Made by a program: the position numbers and the translations under genes | The notes under the pieces: model-generated | Told to the model about the DNA's origin: nothing | The model's input: the letters and a program-made list of their open reading frames with translations, nothing else | The model's database searches: none | Origin: Caldilineaceae bacterium | GTDB lineage: Bacteria > Chloroflexota > Anaerolineae > Caldilineales > Caldilineaceae | Direction of reading: 5' to 3' | Assembly (NCBI GenBank): GCA_958295845.1 | Contig: OY282376.1 | Span: forward strand, 3,113,022-3,177,021 | Length of the DNA: 64,000 nt | Part shown: one piece after another, positions 1 to 8,639 of the stretch | Position numbering within the stretch: position 1 is the stretch's first letter | How the letters are laid out: each line of letters begins with the position of its first letter

Positions 1-64
1 CCACCTCTATGCTTGTCAGGACATCCTGGACCGTTGGCGGAGGCGAAGAACTGTCTTCTGTCAT
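1..64 (-). CDS. N-terminal fragment of an unknown protein (runs off the left edge)
   Basis: On the minus strand an ATG at 64-62 opens a frame that stays open to the window edge (21 codons, beginning MTEDSSSPPP). It lies 75 bases downstream of the UPF0182 gene in the same direction, so it may be the next gene of that unit. An AGG-containing stretch precedes the ATG by roughly ten bases, which is only a weak ribosome binding site. The fragment is too short to assign to a family. Confidence 0.45.
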   Translation of the reverse strand, partial: MTEDSSSPPPTVQDVLTSIEV

Positions 65-138
65 GCTCTGATTACCTGCTTATGAGTGACTGTGGTTGGC
101 GAGTTGTCAAAGGCTTGGACCTTCACTGCAGGTAGGCT

Positions 139-3108
139 TTAGCCTGAACTGTCCTCTGCAGCAGGCGCCGGTGTGGGCGAGGGTAGCGGCTCGGGCGTAG
201 GTTCAGGGGCCATTCCACCCACCTCCATCATGCGATCCAGGACGTCCTCCAGCGCCTGCAGTTCGGCTCCGTAGGTTGCCCAATCTCCCGAGAGCAGAGC
301 ATCCTGGGCCCGGCTGTAGCGACTGCTCGCTTCCACGATTAGCTCCTGCAGAGTTGATGCGGCCAAGTCGACGTTGACAGCCGCTTGTTCTGCGGCTGGC
401 ATTGCGGCCGGCGATTCACCCCTTCCAGACGTCGCCAGTTCCGCAAGTTTTGTGTCCGTAAGAATGTCTGGGCCAAACAGTTCTGCCAGAGCCAGGCCAA
501 GATTCTCAGCCATGATGACACGATCGGAGGTGGCGAGTATAACTCGCTTCAGCTCCGGGATCTTGCCGGTGGCCGCCTGCAGATACAGGGGTTCGACATA
601 GAGCAGGCTCTCACCGATCGGGATCACCAACAGATTGCCGCGAATGACCTGGCTACCCTGCTGATTCCACAGGCTGAGGAGCGAACTGATCGTTGGGTCC
701 TGGTCGATGCGCGCCTCTATCTGTTTAGGTCCGAATACGAGTGAGTCTTTACCGAAGCGGTAAACGAGCATCTCGCCATATTTCTCTGGGTCATTCTGTG
801 CGGCCAGCCAAGAGATCATATTCTCGCGGTTGGCGGGCGTAAAGGGAAGGATCTGGATAAAGTCGAGGTCGTCGCTGTTCGGGAGTTGCATCAACACATA
901 ATAGGGCTCCATCGGCCGCGACTGATTGTCGAAGATCTCTTCCGGCCACGCCCAGACGTCCTCTCTATTGTAGAAATCGGTCGGTTCTGTCATCTGGTAG
1001 GTGCGGAAGACACTGGCCTGGATGCTGAAAAGGTCGTTAGGATAGCGGATGTGGTTGTTGAGGTCCTCTGGCATCTCTTCGAAAGGCGTGAAGAGATCAG
1101 GAAATATGCGGGCATAGGCGGCGGCGATGGGTTCATCAGGCTCTACCAGATAGAAGTCCATCTTGCCTGTATAGGCGTCTATGATGATTTTCACCGGATT
1201 GCGTATGTAGTTGAATCCGGGCGGAACGGTCCTGGTCCCGAACTGGCTCGGTTCGCTGTAGGGAAATCGCCCGCTAACGGTATAGGCGTCGAGGAACCAG
1301 TAGAGGTTGCCATCACCGCCAATAACGATATACGGGTCCGAGTCGAAACGCAGGAAGGGAGCCACTTCCAGCGTGCGCTGCAGGATATTGCGCCTCCAAA
1401 GTAGCTGGCTCTCTGAGTTCAATTCCTGGCTGATAAACAGGTTTACGTCAGCAAACTGAACTGCAAATGCGAGCCGAGGAAGGATTCCGCCGATCCTGAT
1501 GCCGGTGTCGCCCTCAAAGGTCGTGAAGACGTTGCCGCCTTCACCACGCGGGTAGTCGAACTCTTCGGTTTCCGTCTTGACAATCACGTATTCGTTAGTG
1601 CGTTCGCCAAAGTAGATCTGCGGGCGAGTGACTTCGAGAATGCCTTGGACGGGGAGGTCCTGCAACACAAACGTTGGCAGCCCGTCCGGCGTGATCTCGG
1701 CCACCGGCGAAGCGGCTACGCCGTAGCCGTGTGTATAGACAAGCTTGCGGTTGACCCAGGTCTGAGCAGGCTGTTCCAACTGCTCGGGAATCAGTTCCCG
1801 CGCCGATAGCATGAGCTGGCGGCGTTCTCCTCCCACATCGTAGCGATCGATATCTATGTCGGTGAACTGGTACTGTTGCCGCAGTGCCTGCACCTGGTTG
1901 TAGGTCTGTAATAGGGGTCGGTAGTCCCACAGGCGGATATTCCGGATCGTATCGGGTTGGTCGAGCAGTTCAACAGCGGTCAACTCGGTTTCGGCTTCGA
2001 AGTTTTCATCGACGATTCTGTCGAGACCGTAGGCGACCCGAGTAAAGTCAATGTTATGTGCTATGTATTCCCGCTCACGCGTGAACTCGTTGGGGTTGAC
2101 TTGAAAGCGCTGAACCAGGTTGGGATAGATGTTGCCTGCAAGGGCGGAAATCGCAATCCAGCCCACCAAGACGACGACGATGGCGCGCCATGCCTGCTGT
2201 AGGAAAACGTTCACGAGCAACAGTACCGCGGCGATAATGGTGACAAAAACGAGTATTGTAAAGGCGGGAAGCTGGGCGTTGACGTCGGTGTAGCCTGCTC
2301 CGAAGACTGCGCCGCGTGTGCTGTAGACGAGTTCCAACGCGTCCAACCTGTATTGCCAGGCGATCAGAAGCAGGATCAGAGCGCCCAGAACGCTGAGGTG
2401 GGCGCGTACTGAGGCTGGCGCGCCCCAGCCCCGCCATCCTATGCCGCTGGCAAGGCCGGTTGCGATCAGCGTGATGACAAGCGTTGTCATCAGCCAACCG
2501 CGCAGAAACTGCCAAATCGGCAGGGTGAAGAGAAAGAAACTTACATCTCGTTCAAAGATGGGGTCGATCAGACCGAACGGCTGTTGATTAAAGTAGAGTA
2601 GGAGTTCCTCCCACGCTGAGGAGGCCCCGGTGCCCATGAAGAACGCGAAAAATGCGCCAACCAATAGGACAACTGGGGTAAGACGGACGCCGATTGCTTG
2701 AATCGCTTCAATCACCGGCGTATCGGCCAACCCCTGTGGGTTTAAGCGCCGGACCAGCAGTACATTGAAGACGAAGACGAGCCAGAAGGCGAGAGCGCCC
2801 CCGACAAATAGGCCGAGCGAGGCGCCGATGCGGGTGAAAAACACCGAAGTCAGTTTGAGGCTGTCATACCACAACCAGTCCGTGTAGAATCCCAGGACGG
2901 TATTAAACAGGATGAGGGCCACGAAAGGGATCAGCATCCACCACAATAGCCGACCGCCACCTCCTTGTCCGCCATTGCCTCCGCCCGGCCGGGGTGTGCC
3001 CGGACTTGCTGGACCGTTGTCATCATGGAGCAGTTCTTCTTCTATCTGCTCCCAGTCGTCTTCATCCAGGTTTTCCAAGAGTTCATGAAACGGGTTGCGT
3101 TCAGCCAT
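139..3108 (-). CDS. UPF0182 family large integral membrane protein
   Basis: A 989-residue membrane protein of the UPF0182 (COG1615) family, whose biochemical role is not established. The start at 3108 (MAERNPFHE) is preferred over a frame extension to 3198 because AAGGA lies about five bases upstream. An acidic head (about residues 1-40) and a glycine-rich linker precede roughly seven hydrophobic segments in the first ~330 residues. A long, mostly soluble, presumably extracytoplasmic region follows. It contains blocks typical of the family: the EREYIAHNIDFTR segment, the YTHGYG segment, and the FNYIRNPVKIIIDAYTG segment. The C-terminus is a Pro/Glu/Thr/Ser/Ala-rich low-complexity tail. Length is normal for the family. 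The family call is confident; function is unknown. Confidence 0.93.
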   Translation of the reverse strand: MAERNPFHELLENLDEDDWEQIEEELLHDDNGPASPGTPRPGGGNGGQGGGGRLLWWMLIPFVALILFNTVLGFYTDWLWYDSLKLTSVFFTRIGASLGLFVGGALAFWLVFVFNVLLVRRLNPQGLADTPVIEAIQAIGVRLTPVVLLVGAFFAFFMGTGASSAWEELLLYFNQQPFGLIDPIFERDVSFFLFTLPIWQFLRGWLMTTLVITLIATGLASGIGWRGWGAPASVRAHLSVLGALILLLIAWQYRLDALELVYSTRGAVFGAGYTDVNAQLPAFTILVFVTIIAAVLLLVNVFLQQAWRAIVVVLVGWIAISALAGNIYPNLVQRFQVNPNEFTREREYIAHNIDFTRVAYGLDRIVDENFEAETELTAVELLDQPDTIRNIRLWDYRPLLQTYNQVQALRQQYQFTDIDIDRYDVGGERRQLMLSARELIPEQLEQPAQTWVNRKLVYTHGYGVAASPVAEITPDGLPTFVLQDLPVQGILEVTRPQIYFGERTNEYVIVKTETEEFDYPRGEGGNVFTTFEGDTGIRIGGILPRLAFAVQFADVNLFISQELNSESQLLWRRNILQRTLEVAPFLRFDSDPYIVIGGDGNLYWFLDAYTVSGRFPYSEPSQFGTRTVPPGFNYIRNPVKIIIDAYTGKMDFYLVEPDEPIAAAYARIFPDLFTPFEEMPEDLNNHIRYPNDLFSIQASVFRTYQMTEPTDFYNREDVWAWPEEIFDNQSRPMEPYYVLMQLPNSDDLDFIQILPFTPANRENMISWLAAQNDPEKYGEMLVYRFGKDSLVFGPKQIEARIDQDPTISSLLSLWNQQGSQVIRGNLLVIPIGESLLYVEPLYLQAATGKIPELKRVILATSDRVIMAENLGLALAELFGPDILTDTKLAELATSGRGESPAAMPAAEQAAVNVDLAASTLQELIVEASSRYSRAQDALLSGDWATYGAELQALEDVLDRMMEVGGMAPEPTPEPLPSPTPAPAAEDSSG

Positions 3109-3418
3109 TGGTGTTCCTTGTCGATTAGGAGGCGTCGCAGGCGGGGTGTCTGCTGCTTGTGGCAACTGGAACGGGATTAGACTGGTAAGCCGCACCATTC
3201 AAAGCCCCTGCGCCTATTCTGGCAATTATAACAGAACTCCCGCTAATCGACGCGCCTTACTCGCGTTCGGAGTGAAACATACTATCTCCCGTCACCCTCC
3301 AGGTCTGACTGACAAATACTGGGCTTGAAGCCGACTGAAGTACACGAGACGTTCGGAATCAGATTCAGTGCCATGCTATACTTTAGACTCCCTTAATCTG
3401 AGAATTGCTCCTGTCCCA

Positions 3419-4381
3419 ATGTCTATGGAATTTGAATTCTATCCCTTAACTGAACTACCCAGCCATCGTGCGTTTCTACAAGCACTGGTGCCGGGCCTGG
3501 CTTCTTTGGAGCAGGTCAGCGGTGTTTGGCTGACCGGCTCCCTGGCGCGTGGCGATGCCGATCGATGGAGCAGCCTTGACCTGCTTCTCTTTTGGGATCA
3601 GATCGAGCGCAAAGAAAGGGCCCCGGTAGACACTTCGCGTGAGATTCTGAATTCAGTTAGGGAGACTCTGGGGGAGGAGAAGGTTTTCGTCGGGCAGGAT
3701 GGCGAATCGGACAGAGGAGGCTTTCTTCGAGGCATAGCTAATGCTGGGCAATCAGAAGTCGATGTACCAGGCGACTCGGGACCTGCCGCCGTTATCTTTG
3801 AACTCTCCTGGGCGCTTTCAAGCAGTGGCGGGGGAATCGAGAACCACAAAGGCGCCATACGTCCGCTGTATATAGCAGAGCACGTTGACGGCGCCTCAAA
3901 TTGGGCCTTGGCCGGCCACCAGGAGGTGTTCGGGCCTCCTGACGCCGGAATAGTTGAATCGCAACTTGGCCGTTTCTGGTTGCTTATGGCACGGCTCCCC
4001 GCGGCAATCACGCGTGAAGAACAGCTGGCTGCCCATATGTTGTTGACTGAGTTGCACGCTCTACTCATCGACCTGGTCGTATCCTTGAACGGAGGCAGTC
4101 TTCCCCAAGCGAGGTCGCGTATTAATCAATACCTCGGACCCGCCCAGCTGGATGCATTTGAGAGAAGCCTGGGGTTACGCCAGTCGGGCCAGCGGAGGTG
4201 GGCAGACGGAGGGGCCAGGTGGATTGGGCAGGCGGTAGCCCTTGTGGTCCTGTATCGCTGGTATGCGCCCCAGCTCGCGGAACAATACTCGCTGCTCTAT
4301 CCACAGATGGCCGAAGATACTGTACTTGCCCTGTTGAGCGCTGAATTGGAAAACTGGCCGGACCGCATTTCAACTGGCTGA
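3419..4381 (+). CDS. Nucleotidyltransferase-fold protein with a degenerate active site
   Basis: A 320-residue protein with a recognisable N-terminal polymerase-beta-like nucleotidyltransferase signature: G40-S41 followed by a glycine/acidic loop and S51-S52-L53-D54. In active members this second part reads S-D-x-D, so the first metal-binding aspartate is replaced by Ser52 while Asp54 is kept. The rest is helical with no motif I recognise, resembling the long C-terminal part of aminoglycoside-adenylyltransferase-like proteins. The ATG at 3419 is used because the region upstream (GTG at 3368) has no family-like sequence. A related gene with an intact D-x-D lies at 42616. The gene stands alone and converges on the PHP gene. 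It may be a pseudo-enzyme or bind its substrate differently; the substrate is unknown. Confidence 0.7.
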   Translation: MSMEFEFYPLTELPSHRAFLQALVPGLASLEQVSGVWLTGSLARGDADRWSSLDLLLFWDQIERKERAPVDTSREILNSVRETLGEEKVFVGQDGESDRGGFLRGIANAGQSEVDVPGDSGPAAVIFELSWALSSSGGGIENHKGAIRPLYIAEHVDGASNWALAGHQEVFGPPDAGIVESQLGRFWLLMARLPAAITREEQLAAHMLLTELHALLIDLVVSLNGGSLPQARSRINQYLGPAQLDAFERSLGLRQSGQRRWADGGARWIGQAVALVVLYRWYAPQLAEQYSLLYPQMAEDTVLALLSAELENWPDRISTG

Positions 4382-4461
4382 CTGCCGTAATTTGGTGCCG
4401 AAAAGAATGCTATCGTCGGGGGAGGTACAGGCTAACCACAGTATAGGCGCCGAGCACTCAA

Positions 4462-5652
4462 TCAGTTGGCGCCGGTCAGGCCTCTGTTGACGTAGATTGG
4501 ATTGCTGAAAATCCATCCTCGCGGTTTGCCCCAACGTTGCTTCCATACCTCAACTCTGTAGACCCCTTCATCGCGTACCTGATATGCAATGGTTTTGGCG
4601 TGTCCCTGCGTGATAACCCGCCCGTTGCGAAGAATGCGAATATCAGCGACTTCAGGGCTCTGCACACGCAAGTTCAATGTGCTCCCCTCTGCAAGGTTGA
4701 TCGAGTCGCCCATGACGGCAGTTCCTCCTGTACCATCTGCTGAAGGCGCCCCTGGGGAATCGTCGACCTGTCCACTACCATTTCCTTCGTATTCCGCCCA
4801 GAACCGAAACCGCTGCGTAGATCCAACAAGGTCGTAGCCCAGCCAGCAGTGTCCTCTGCGCAGGGCATCCAGGACAATGTCTCGGTCGCGGCGCGTGTTT
4901 GGATCGCGATAGTCGTGCGTTCCATTCTCCGGTGCGCCGAGCAGGGGCGTGTTGGTCAAGACGTGGGTATTCAGCGCCTTTGCGCTATCTTCGTAGGTCA
5001 GAAAGCGACGGCTTATCGGCCCAAGGCTGTACTTGATGGCATGGACATCGGTCCCGCCGATTGCCACAACCGGTCTATTCTGTGTCAGTTCGTCCCACTT
5101 TGCCAGCATTGCCGGCAGCGGTCCGACTGGGAAGAAACGCGGGAAGAAGCCAACCAGCGCTGCCTTCAGGTAGCTGGTCGTGAATCCGCGGAACCCGGAG
5201 AGGTAGTTCCAGAGTTCCACACCGTGGTAGTCGCTAACCTCCCAACTCTGCCATGGATAACACGTGGAGAAGAGCTCTGTCGTCTCTTCGATTGGATGGG
5301 CGAGAAAGGTCAGCCCATTCTGTTGATTGACGGCCGCGATGAGTTGCTGCGGATCCGAGGCGTGGCTGCTGACGTCGGACTCCACACCAAGGCAGAGCAG
5401 ATGGTTTCCTGACGGCTCCCGCTGCGTGTCGTGCACCTCCTGACCGACAAGGGTCAGGACGCCGTTTCGGTAGCCTTCCTCCTGCTCACGAACCAGGACG
5501 TTGTGGTCGGTGACATAGACAAAGTCCAGCCCGCCCTTTGCGGCGCCGTCGACGAGGTCCTCGAAGTCGCCGAATCCATCGCTATGGGTCGTGTGCATAT
5601 GTATGTTGCCGAAGTACTCATAGTAATCCGGCGGGGGACTTGCTTGTTCCAT
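4462..5652 (-). CDS. PHP-domain metal-dependent phosphoesterase
   Basis: A 396-residue protein (from the ATG at 5652; a TTG at 5667 would add five residues) with the PHP fold. The hallmark H-x-H-T-x-H-S-D-G is near the N-terminus, followed by V-T-D-H-N about 30 residues later, a histidine in FLAHPIEE, and a late GGTDVHA block. Together these supply the multi-metal site. After about residue 290 a predicted beta-sandwich-like C-terminal region follows (ILRNGRVI..., then a block ending in IFSNPIYV). This architecture is common in stand-alone PHP proteins that hydrolyse phosphoesters or phosphorylated nucleotides or sugars. No signal peptide is evident. It lies about 100 bases downstream of trmI in the same direction, so co-transcription is possible. 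The exact substrate cannot be told. Confidence 0.85.
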   Translation of the reverse strand: MEQASPPPDYYEYFGNIHMHTTHSDGFGDFEDLVDGAAKGGLDFVYVTDHNVLVREQEEGYRNGVLTLVGQEVHDTQREPSGNHLLCLGVESDVSSHASDPQQLIAAVNQQNGLTFLAHPIEETTELFSTCYPWQSWEVSDYHGVELWNYLSGFRGFTTSYLKAALVGFFPRFFPVGPLPAMLAKWDELTQNRPVVAIGGTDVHAIKYSLGPISRRFLTYEDSAKALNTHVLTNTPLLGAPENGTHDYRDPNTRRDRDIVLDALRRGHCWLGYDLVGSTQRFRFWAEYEGNGSGQVDDSPGAPSADGTGGTAVMGDSINLAEGSTLNLRVQSPEVADIRILRNGRVITQGHAKTIAYQVRDEGVYRVEVWKQRWGKPRGWIFSNPIYVNRGLTGAN

Positions 5653-5752
5653 TGCGAAGTTTTCCAATTGCTTTAGGCTGGAGCGGCGTCGGATTCAGTA
5701 CGACATCGGATGTAGCCTGGGACGCCCTGGGTGTCAAAGTCGGTAATGTTTT

Positions 5753-6784
5753 TCAAGGCAGTTTTGGACGAGGATTGTGCGTCCCCGAAGACTGCGAAGC
5801 CCGATTTTTTGCCTCTTCTTCTATCCGCTCTTCCAGGATTTTGCGTGCTTGGTAACGTTTGCGCTCTTCCGAAAGCCAACGGCCAGGATCTTCCGGGTCA
5901 ATAATGGGGCGCGCAGAGGTCAGAAACACCGTGTGGCCAACCATCGAGTCGTCGGGTCGCAGGCGATCGGGAACCGGTTTGTAGGCGCGAACCAGGACCT
6001 CTTCAACAGTGATGTCGGCGAATCCTGACCCTTCCAGCGCGTGCAGAAGTTCGCTGACCTGATTTGTCGTGGGAACCAACGCGACAAAAAAGCCTCCAGG
6101 ACGGAGAGCCGCGCGGACCTGGTCCAAGAAGACCCAGGGCGTACGCAAATCCAGAACCAGGGCGTCTACGTCAGTCTGGTTGAATCCTTCGAGGATCGAG
6201 GCTGCGCGCAACTCCACATGCTGAAGGAGTCCCATCTTCTCCAAGTTGCTCCGCGCTACCTGAAGGTTGTCTTCCCTCACTTCATAGGAGTAGACTCGTC
6301 CGCCCGGCGCGACAGTCCAAGCCAAAGCAATGGTGAGAGCGCCGCTGCCGGCGCCTGCTTCGATCACGCGGCTGCCGGCGCGCAAGTTCAGTCGGCGCAG
6401 GATCATGGCTGCATCTTTGGGAAAGATGATCTGCGTATTCCTCTTGATCCGAGTCATGCGGTCGTCCAGTGACGGTTCCAGCAACAGCATGGCGTGGCCC
6501 AAGTGACTGTACACTGTTGTACCGTACGGAAGGTCGATCAAATCGTCATGCTGAATCTTCCCCAGGTTTGAGTGGAACAGTCGACCAGGTTGAAGGCGCA
6601 GCAGGTGGCGTTTCCCACCTCCGGTCAGGAGAAGCACAAGGTCATCGGCCGTTGACAGCGAGGGAGCGGATCGTGCTGGTTCTGAAGACGCGGCCTGAAG
6701 GTAGTCCTGCCGGCGGGCCACGCCCGACTCTGCATGCTCATTAGTGGCCAGTCTGGAAACTGTCACATCCCTATCTTCTAACAT
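5753..6784 (-). CDS. trmI: tRNA (adenine-N1-)-methyltransferase, TrmI type (m1A58)
   Basis: A 343-residue SAM-dependent methyltransferase of the TrmI family, which makes 1-methyladenosine at position 58 of the tRNA T-loop. Visible features are the family-specific block with I-I-F-P-K-D before the Rossmann fold, motif I V-I-E-A-G-A-G-S-G (about residues 140-148), an acidic residue after Y-S-Y-E, and the motif IV region VLDLRTPW (usually L-D-L-P-x-P-W). The small N-terminal domain with G-K-R-H-L-L-R-L is also present. About 45 residues precede it that I do not recognise. GAGG six bases before the ATG at 6784 supports the long start. Upstream lies a 600-base region transcribed the other way. The family is normally a tetramer. 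Confidence 0.93.
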   Translation of the reverse strand: MLEDRDVTVSRLATNEHAESGVARRQDYLQAASSEPARSAPSLSTADDLVLLLTGGGKRHLLRLQPGRLFHSNLGKIQHDDLIDLPYGTTVYSHLGHAMLLLEPSLDDRMTRIKRNTQIIFPKDAAMILRRLNLRAGSRVIEAGAGSGALTIALAWTVAPGGRVYSYEVREDNLQVARSNLEKMGLLQHVELRAASILEGFNQTDVDALVLDLRTPWVFLDQVRAALRPGGFFVALVPTTNQVSELLHALEGSGFADITVEEVLVRAYKPVPDRLRPDDSMVGHTVFLTSARPIIDPEDPGRWLSEERKRYQARKILEERIEEEAKNRASQSSGTHNPRPKLP

Positions 6785-7087
6785 TCGGGCCTCATGACGG
6801 GGCTGATCTGCAACGAGCGAATTGTGGATCTGGCGCGTTGTGGGAAAGGCCCCCGGAAAAGGTATTCCGGCGTCCTCGCAAGCTGATTATAGTCACTGAT
6901 GGGTAAGATCGACAAGGGCTGGGGGACCAAGAGTCGCTTCGACAGAAACTCAGAATTCTTTCCAAGGACGTAAGGCAGAGTAACGCGGCTTCAGTACGTT
7001 CGATGTTGAGGATGGGTAGCATATGAGTCGTTATCAATTCGGAGTTCATTCGGAAGCATTTCGAGGGAGGGCCCTCTCAAAATGAAA
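6785..7087. other. Intergenic region between divergent trmI and the lipoprotein gene
   Basis: About 300 bases with no credible gene. The short open frames here have no recognisable protein, no good ribosome binding site and no family-like sequence. It must hold the trmI promoter on the minus strand, but I see no well-spaced consensus for it. Confidence 0.4.
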
Positions 7088-7116
7088 TTGACACGCACTT
7101 TAATGGGATGTAGAAT
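7088..7116 (+). promoter_or_regulatory. Strong sigma-70-type promoter
   Basis: TTGACA at 7088-7093, a 17-base spacer and TAGAAT at 7111-7116: a perfect -35 and a 5/6 -10 at ideal spacing. Transcription would start near 7123, about 275 bases before the lipoprotein ATG at 7398, giving an unusually long leader. Confidence 0.7.
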
Positions 7117-7122
7117 ACACAA

Positions 7123-7397
7123 CGGTCAAACGGTTCGCTGTTTGGGACCTGTTCGGGCGCGGTCGGAGAATTTTGGCCGGTAGCCTCGCACGGATTTCTC
7201 AGTCCGGCCAGAGGCCACAGAGCCTGAGCTTCTCGTACCTGGACATTCTTTTAATGGTTTAAAGGGCTCAGGCTGGGAAGCAGGTAGCTCTTAAGGGGTT
7301 GACATAACTGAGCCTGACCTATGACGGCGAAGAGAAGTACACCTTATTATCGGATTCTCTATTGTCGAGATCTACTCTAATTTTCAGGAGGCCTCGA
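7123..7397 (+). ncRNA. Long structured 5' leader or small RNA with alternative pairings
   Basis: The transcript from the 7088 promoter would begin with about 275 untranslated bases. AGCCTGAGC at 7221-7229 is perfectly complementary to GCTCAGGCT at 7266-7274 (9-bp stem, 36-base loop). The same central strand (GGCTCAG, 7265-7271) can instead pair with CTGAGCC at 7308-7314, so the two helices exclude each other. A second TTGACA lies at 7299-7304 without a good -10. I recognise no known riboswitch class. It could be a regulatory leader of the lipoprotein gene or an independent small RNA; the call is inference from the inverted repeats. Confidence 0.35.
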
Positions 7398-8456
7398 ATG
7401 CAGAAACGCGTCACTTTTTGGGCTGTGCTCTCGCTAGTCGTCGCGTTCGTTTTTTCAGGATGCACGGCCAGAATCGACGCCGGTTCGATGGTCGAGAAAG
7501 GGCCGGATGAATTCTACATCGACCTGCCGCCAGTCGTAATTGATTACTCCTCAGACGGCACTGCCTCCATTGGCGAGTTGTCACACATGGTCGTGGGCAA
7601 TGTAGAGCAGCCTCCTGGAATGATTTACGTGCCTGAGCCGGGAGTAAGGCTGGGGCTTGCAACGATGCTCTACGGGTTGTCGTTGCCTCCGATTTGGGTA
7701 CAGCATTTCACCGCCTCCAACCTCCAGCATTTGCGCGTAGCAAACGGGGACGAAGGAATCCTGCTCTTTGCCAACGGGCAGCGAATTCCCTCACTGGTAT
7801 GGGAAGAAGAGTCGCTGGCCGCAACGGGGGAGGCCGTGTCGGCGTTGGGCCTGGGCGTCCCGGCACTCAATAGGGTGCTGCCGCTGGTTCGGAACTTCAA
7901 CCTAGGCGTCGTGCTCAGATTCCCTGTACAGGAGGGGGCTGAGCTGATTCCGCTTAGCGGAGCCGGGGAGAGTGAAGAAGTCACCATGGCGCGCATGCTG
8001 CAGCAGCAGGTGCTGGAGACATTTGGTGGATCCCTGCCGACAATCGACATTCCCATCCTCTATCACGCCGATGGCAGTTGGACCCTGGGGGAGCTGTCCG
8101 ATGTGGATTGGACGGTACTGACGAGTACGCCATTCTACGCGCTGCGCCTGCCGCCTGACTTGATCAGCGGACTGACCAATTCGGGTATTTATACCGTGAC
8201 ATTAACTACTGACCCGGACGGCATTCACATCGCGCTGAATGGCATTGGTCTCCCGTACCTTTCCTGGGGGAGCGGCGAAGTGCAGAATGTGCTTGCCCTT
8301 TCCAAGCAGTTGGGCGTCTTCGACAGTGTATCAATGCTGGTTCCTGGCGCGGACATGGACTCGGTACTGTCGCTCGTGGAGAACCTGCTTCCGATAATCC
8401 AGGCGACGAACGCCAACATCACGATTTATTTGCCGGGCTCTGAGATGGGCAACTGA
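7398..8456 (+). CDS. Secreted lipoprotein of unknown function
   Basis: A 352-residue protein beginning with a short basic head, a hydrophobic segment (about residues 6-20) and a lipobox ending at Cys22 (V-F-S-G-C). It should be exported, lipidated and anchored to the outer face of the membrane. AGGAGG six bases before the ATG fixes the start. The mature part is rich in hydrophobic beta-like stretches and contains two similar halves: an LxxLPP/LRLPPD motif occurs in both, and both end in a segment where a loop of small residues precedes an L-P-Y-L-S-W or P-S-L-V-W-E type block. This suggests an internal duplication. I do not recognise the family. It stands alone between a strong promoter with a long leader and a hairpin terminator. 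Confidence 0.75.
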   Translation: MQKRVTFWAVLSLVVAFVFSGCTARIDAGSMVEKGPDEFYIDLPPVVIDYSSDGTASIGELSHMVVGNVEQPPGMIYVPEPGVRLGLATMLYGLSLPPIWVQHFTASNLQHLRVANGDEGILLFANGQRIPSLVWEEESLAATGEAVSALGLGVPALNRVLPLVRNFNLGVVLRFPVQEGAELIPLSGAGESEEVTMARMLQQQVLETFGGSLPTIDIPILYHADGSWTLGELSDVDWTVLTSTPFYALRLPPDLISGLTNSGIYTVTLTTDPDGIHIALNGIGLPYLSWGSGEVQNVLALSKQLGVFDSVSMLVPGADMDSVLSLVENLLPIIQATNANITIYLPGSEMGN

Positions 8457-8521
8457 GTCTGGTCAAAGGTCGACACGTAGTTGGGCAGGTGAGAAAAATT
8501 ATAGCGGCCCGAAGTCCCGTA

Positions 8522-8560
8522 GAGCAGGTGTAGCGTTCCTACACCTGCTCTATTCCTATT
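8522..8560. terminator. Perfect 12-bp hairpin, probable bidirectional terminator
   Basis: GAGCAGGTGTAG (8522-8533), five-base loop, then CTACACCTGCTC (8539-8550), followed by a T-rich stretch (TATTCCTATTCC). It sits between two convergent genes (ends at 8456 and 8640), where a terminator is expected. The T tract is interrupted, so efficiency is uncertain. Confidence 0.65.
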
Positions 8561-8639
8561 CCAGGTAAAGGTGAGGGCTACTCTCGAGGTGGGAGCGACT
8601 ATTTTGCCTAATCGCTACCCAAAGCGGGCTGACCAGGCG

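Noticed and set aside
6792-7049. Small minus-strand frame upstream of trmI as a possible gene
   Set aside because: No ribosome binding site, no recognisable protein features, and it lies in the spacer between divergent genes.
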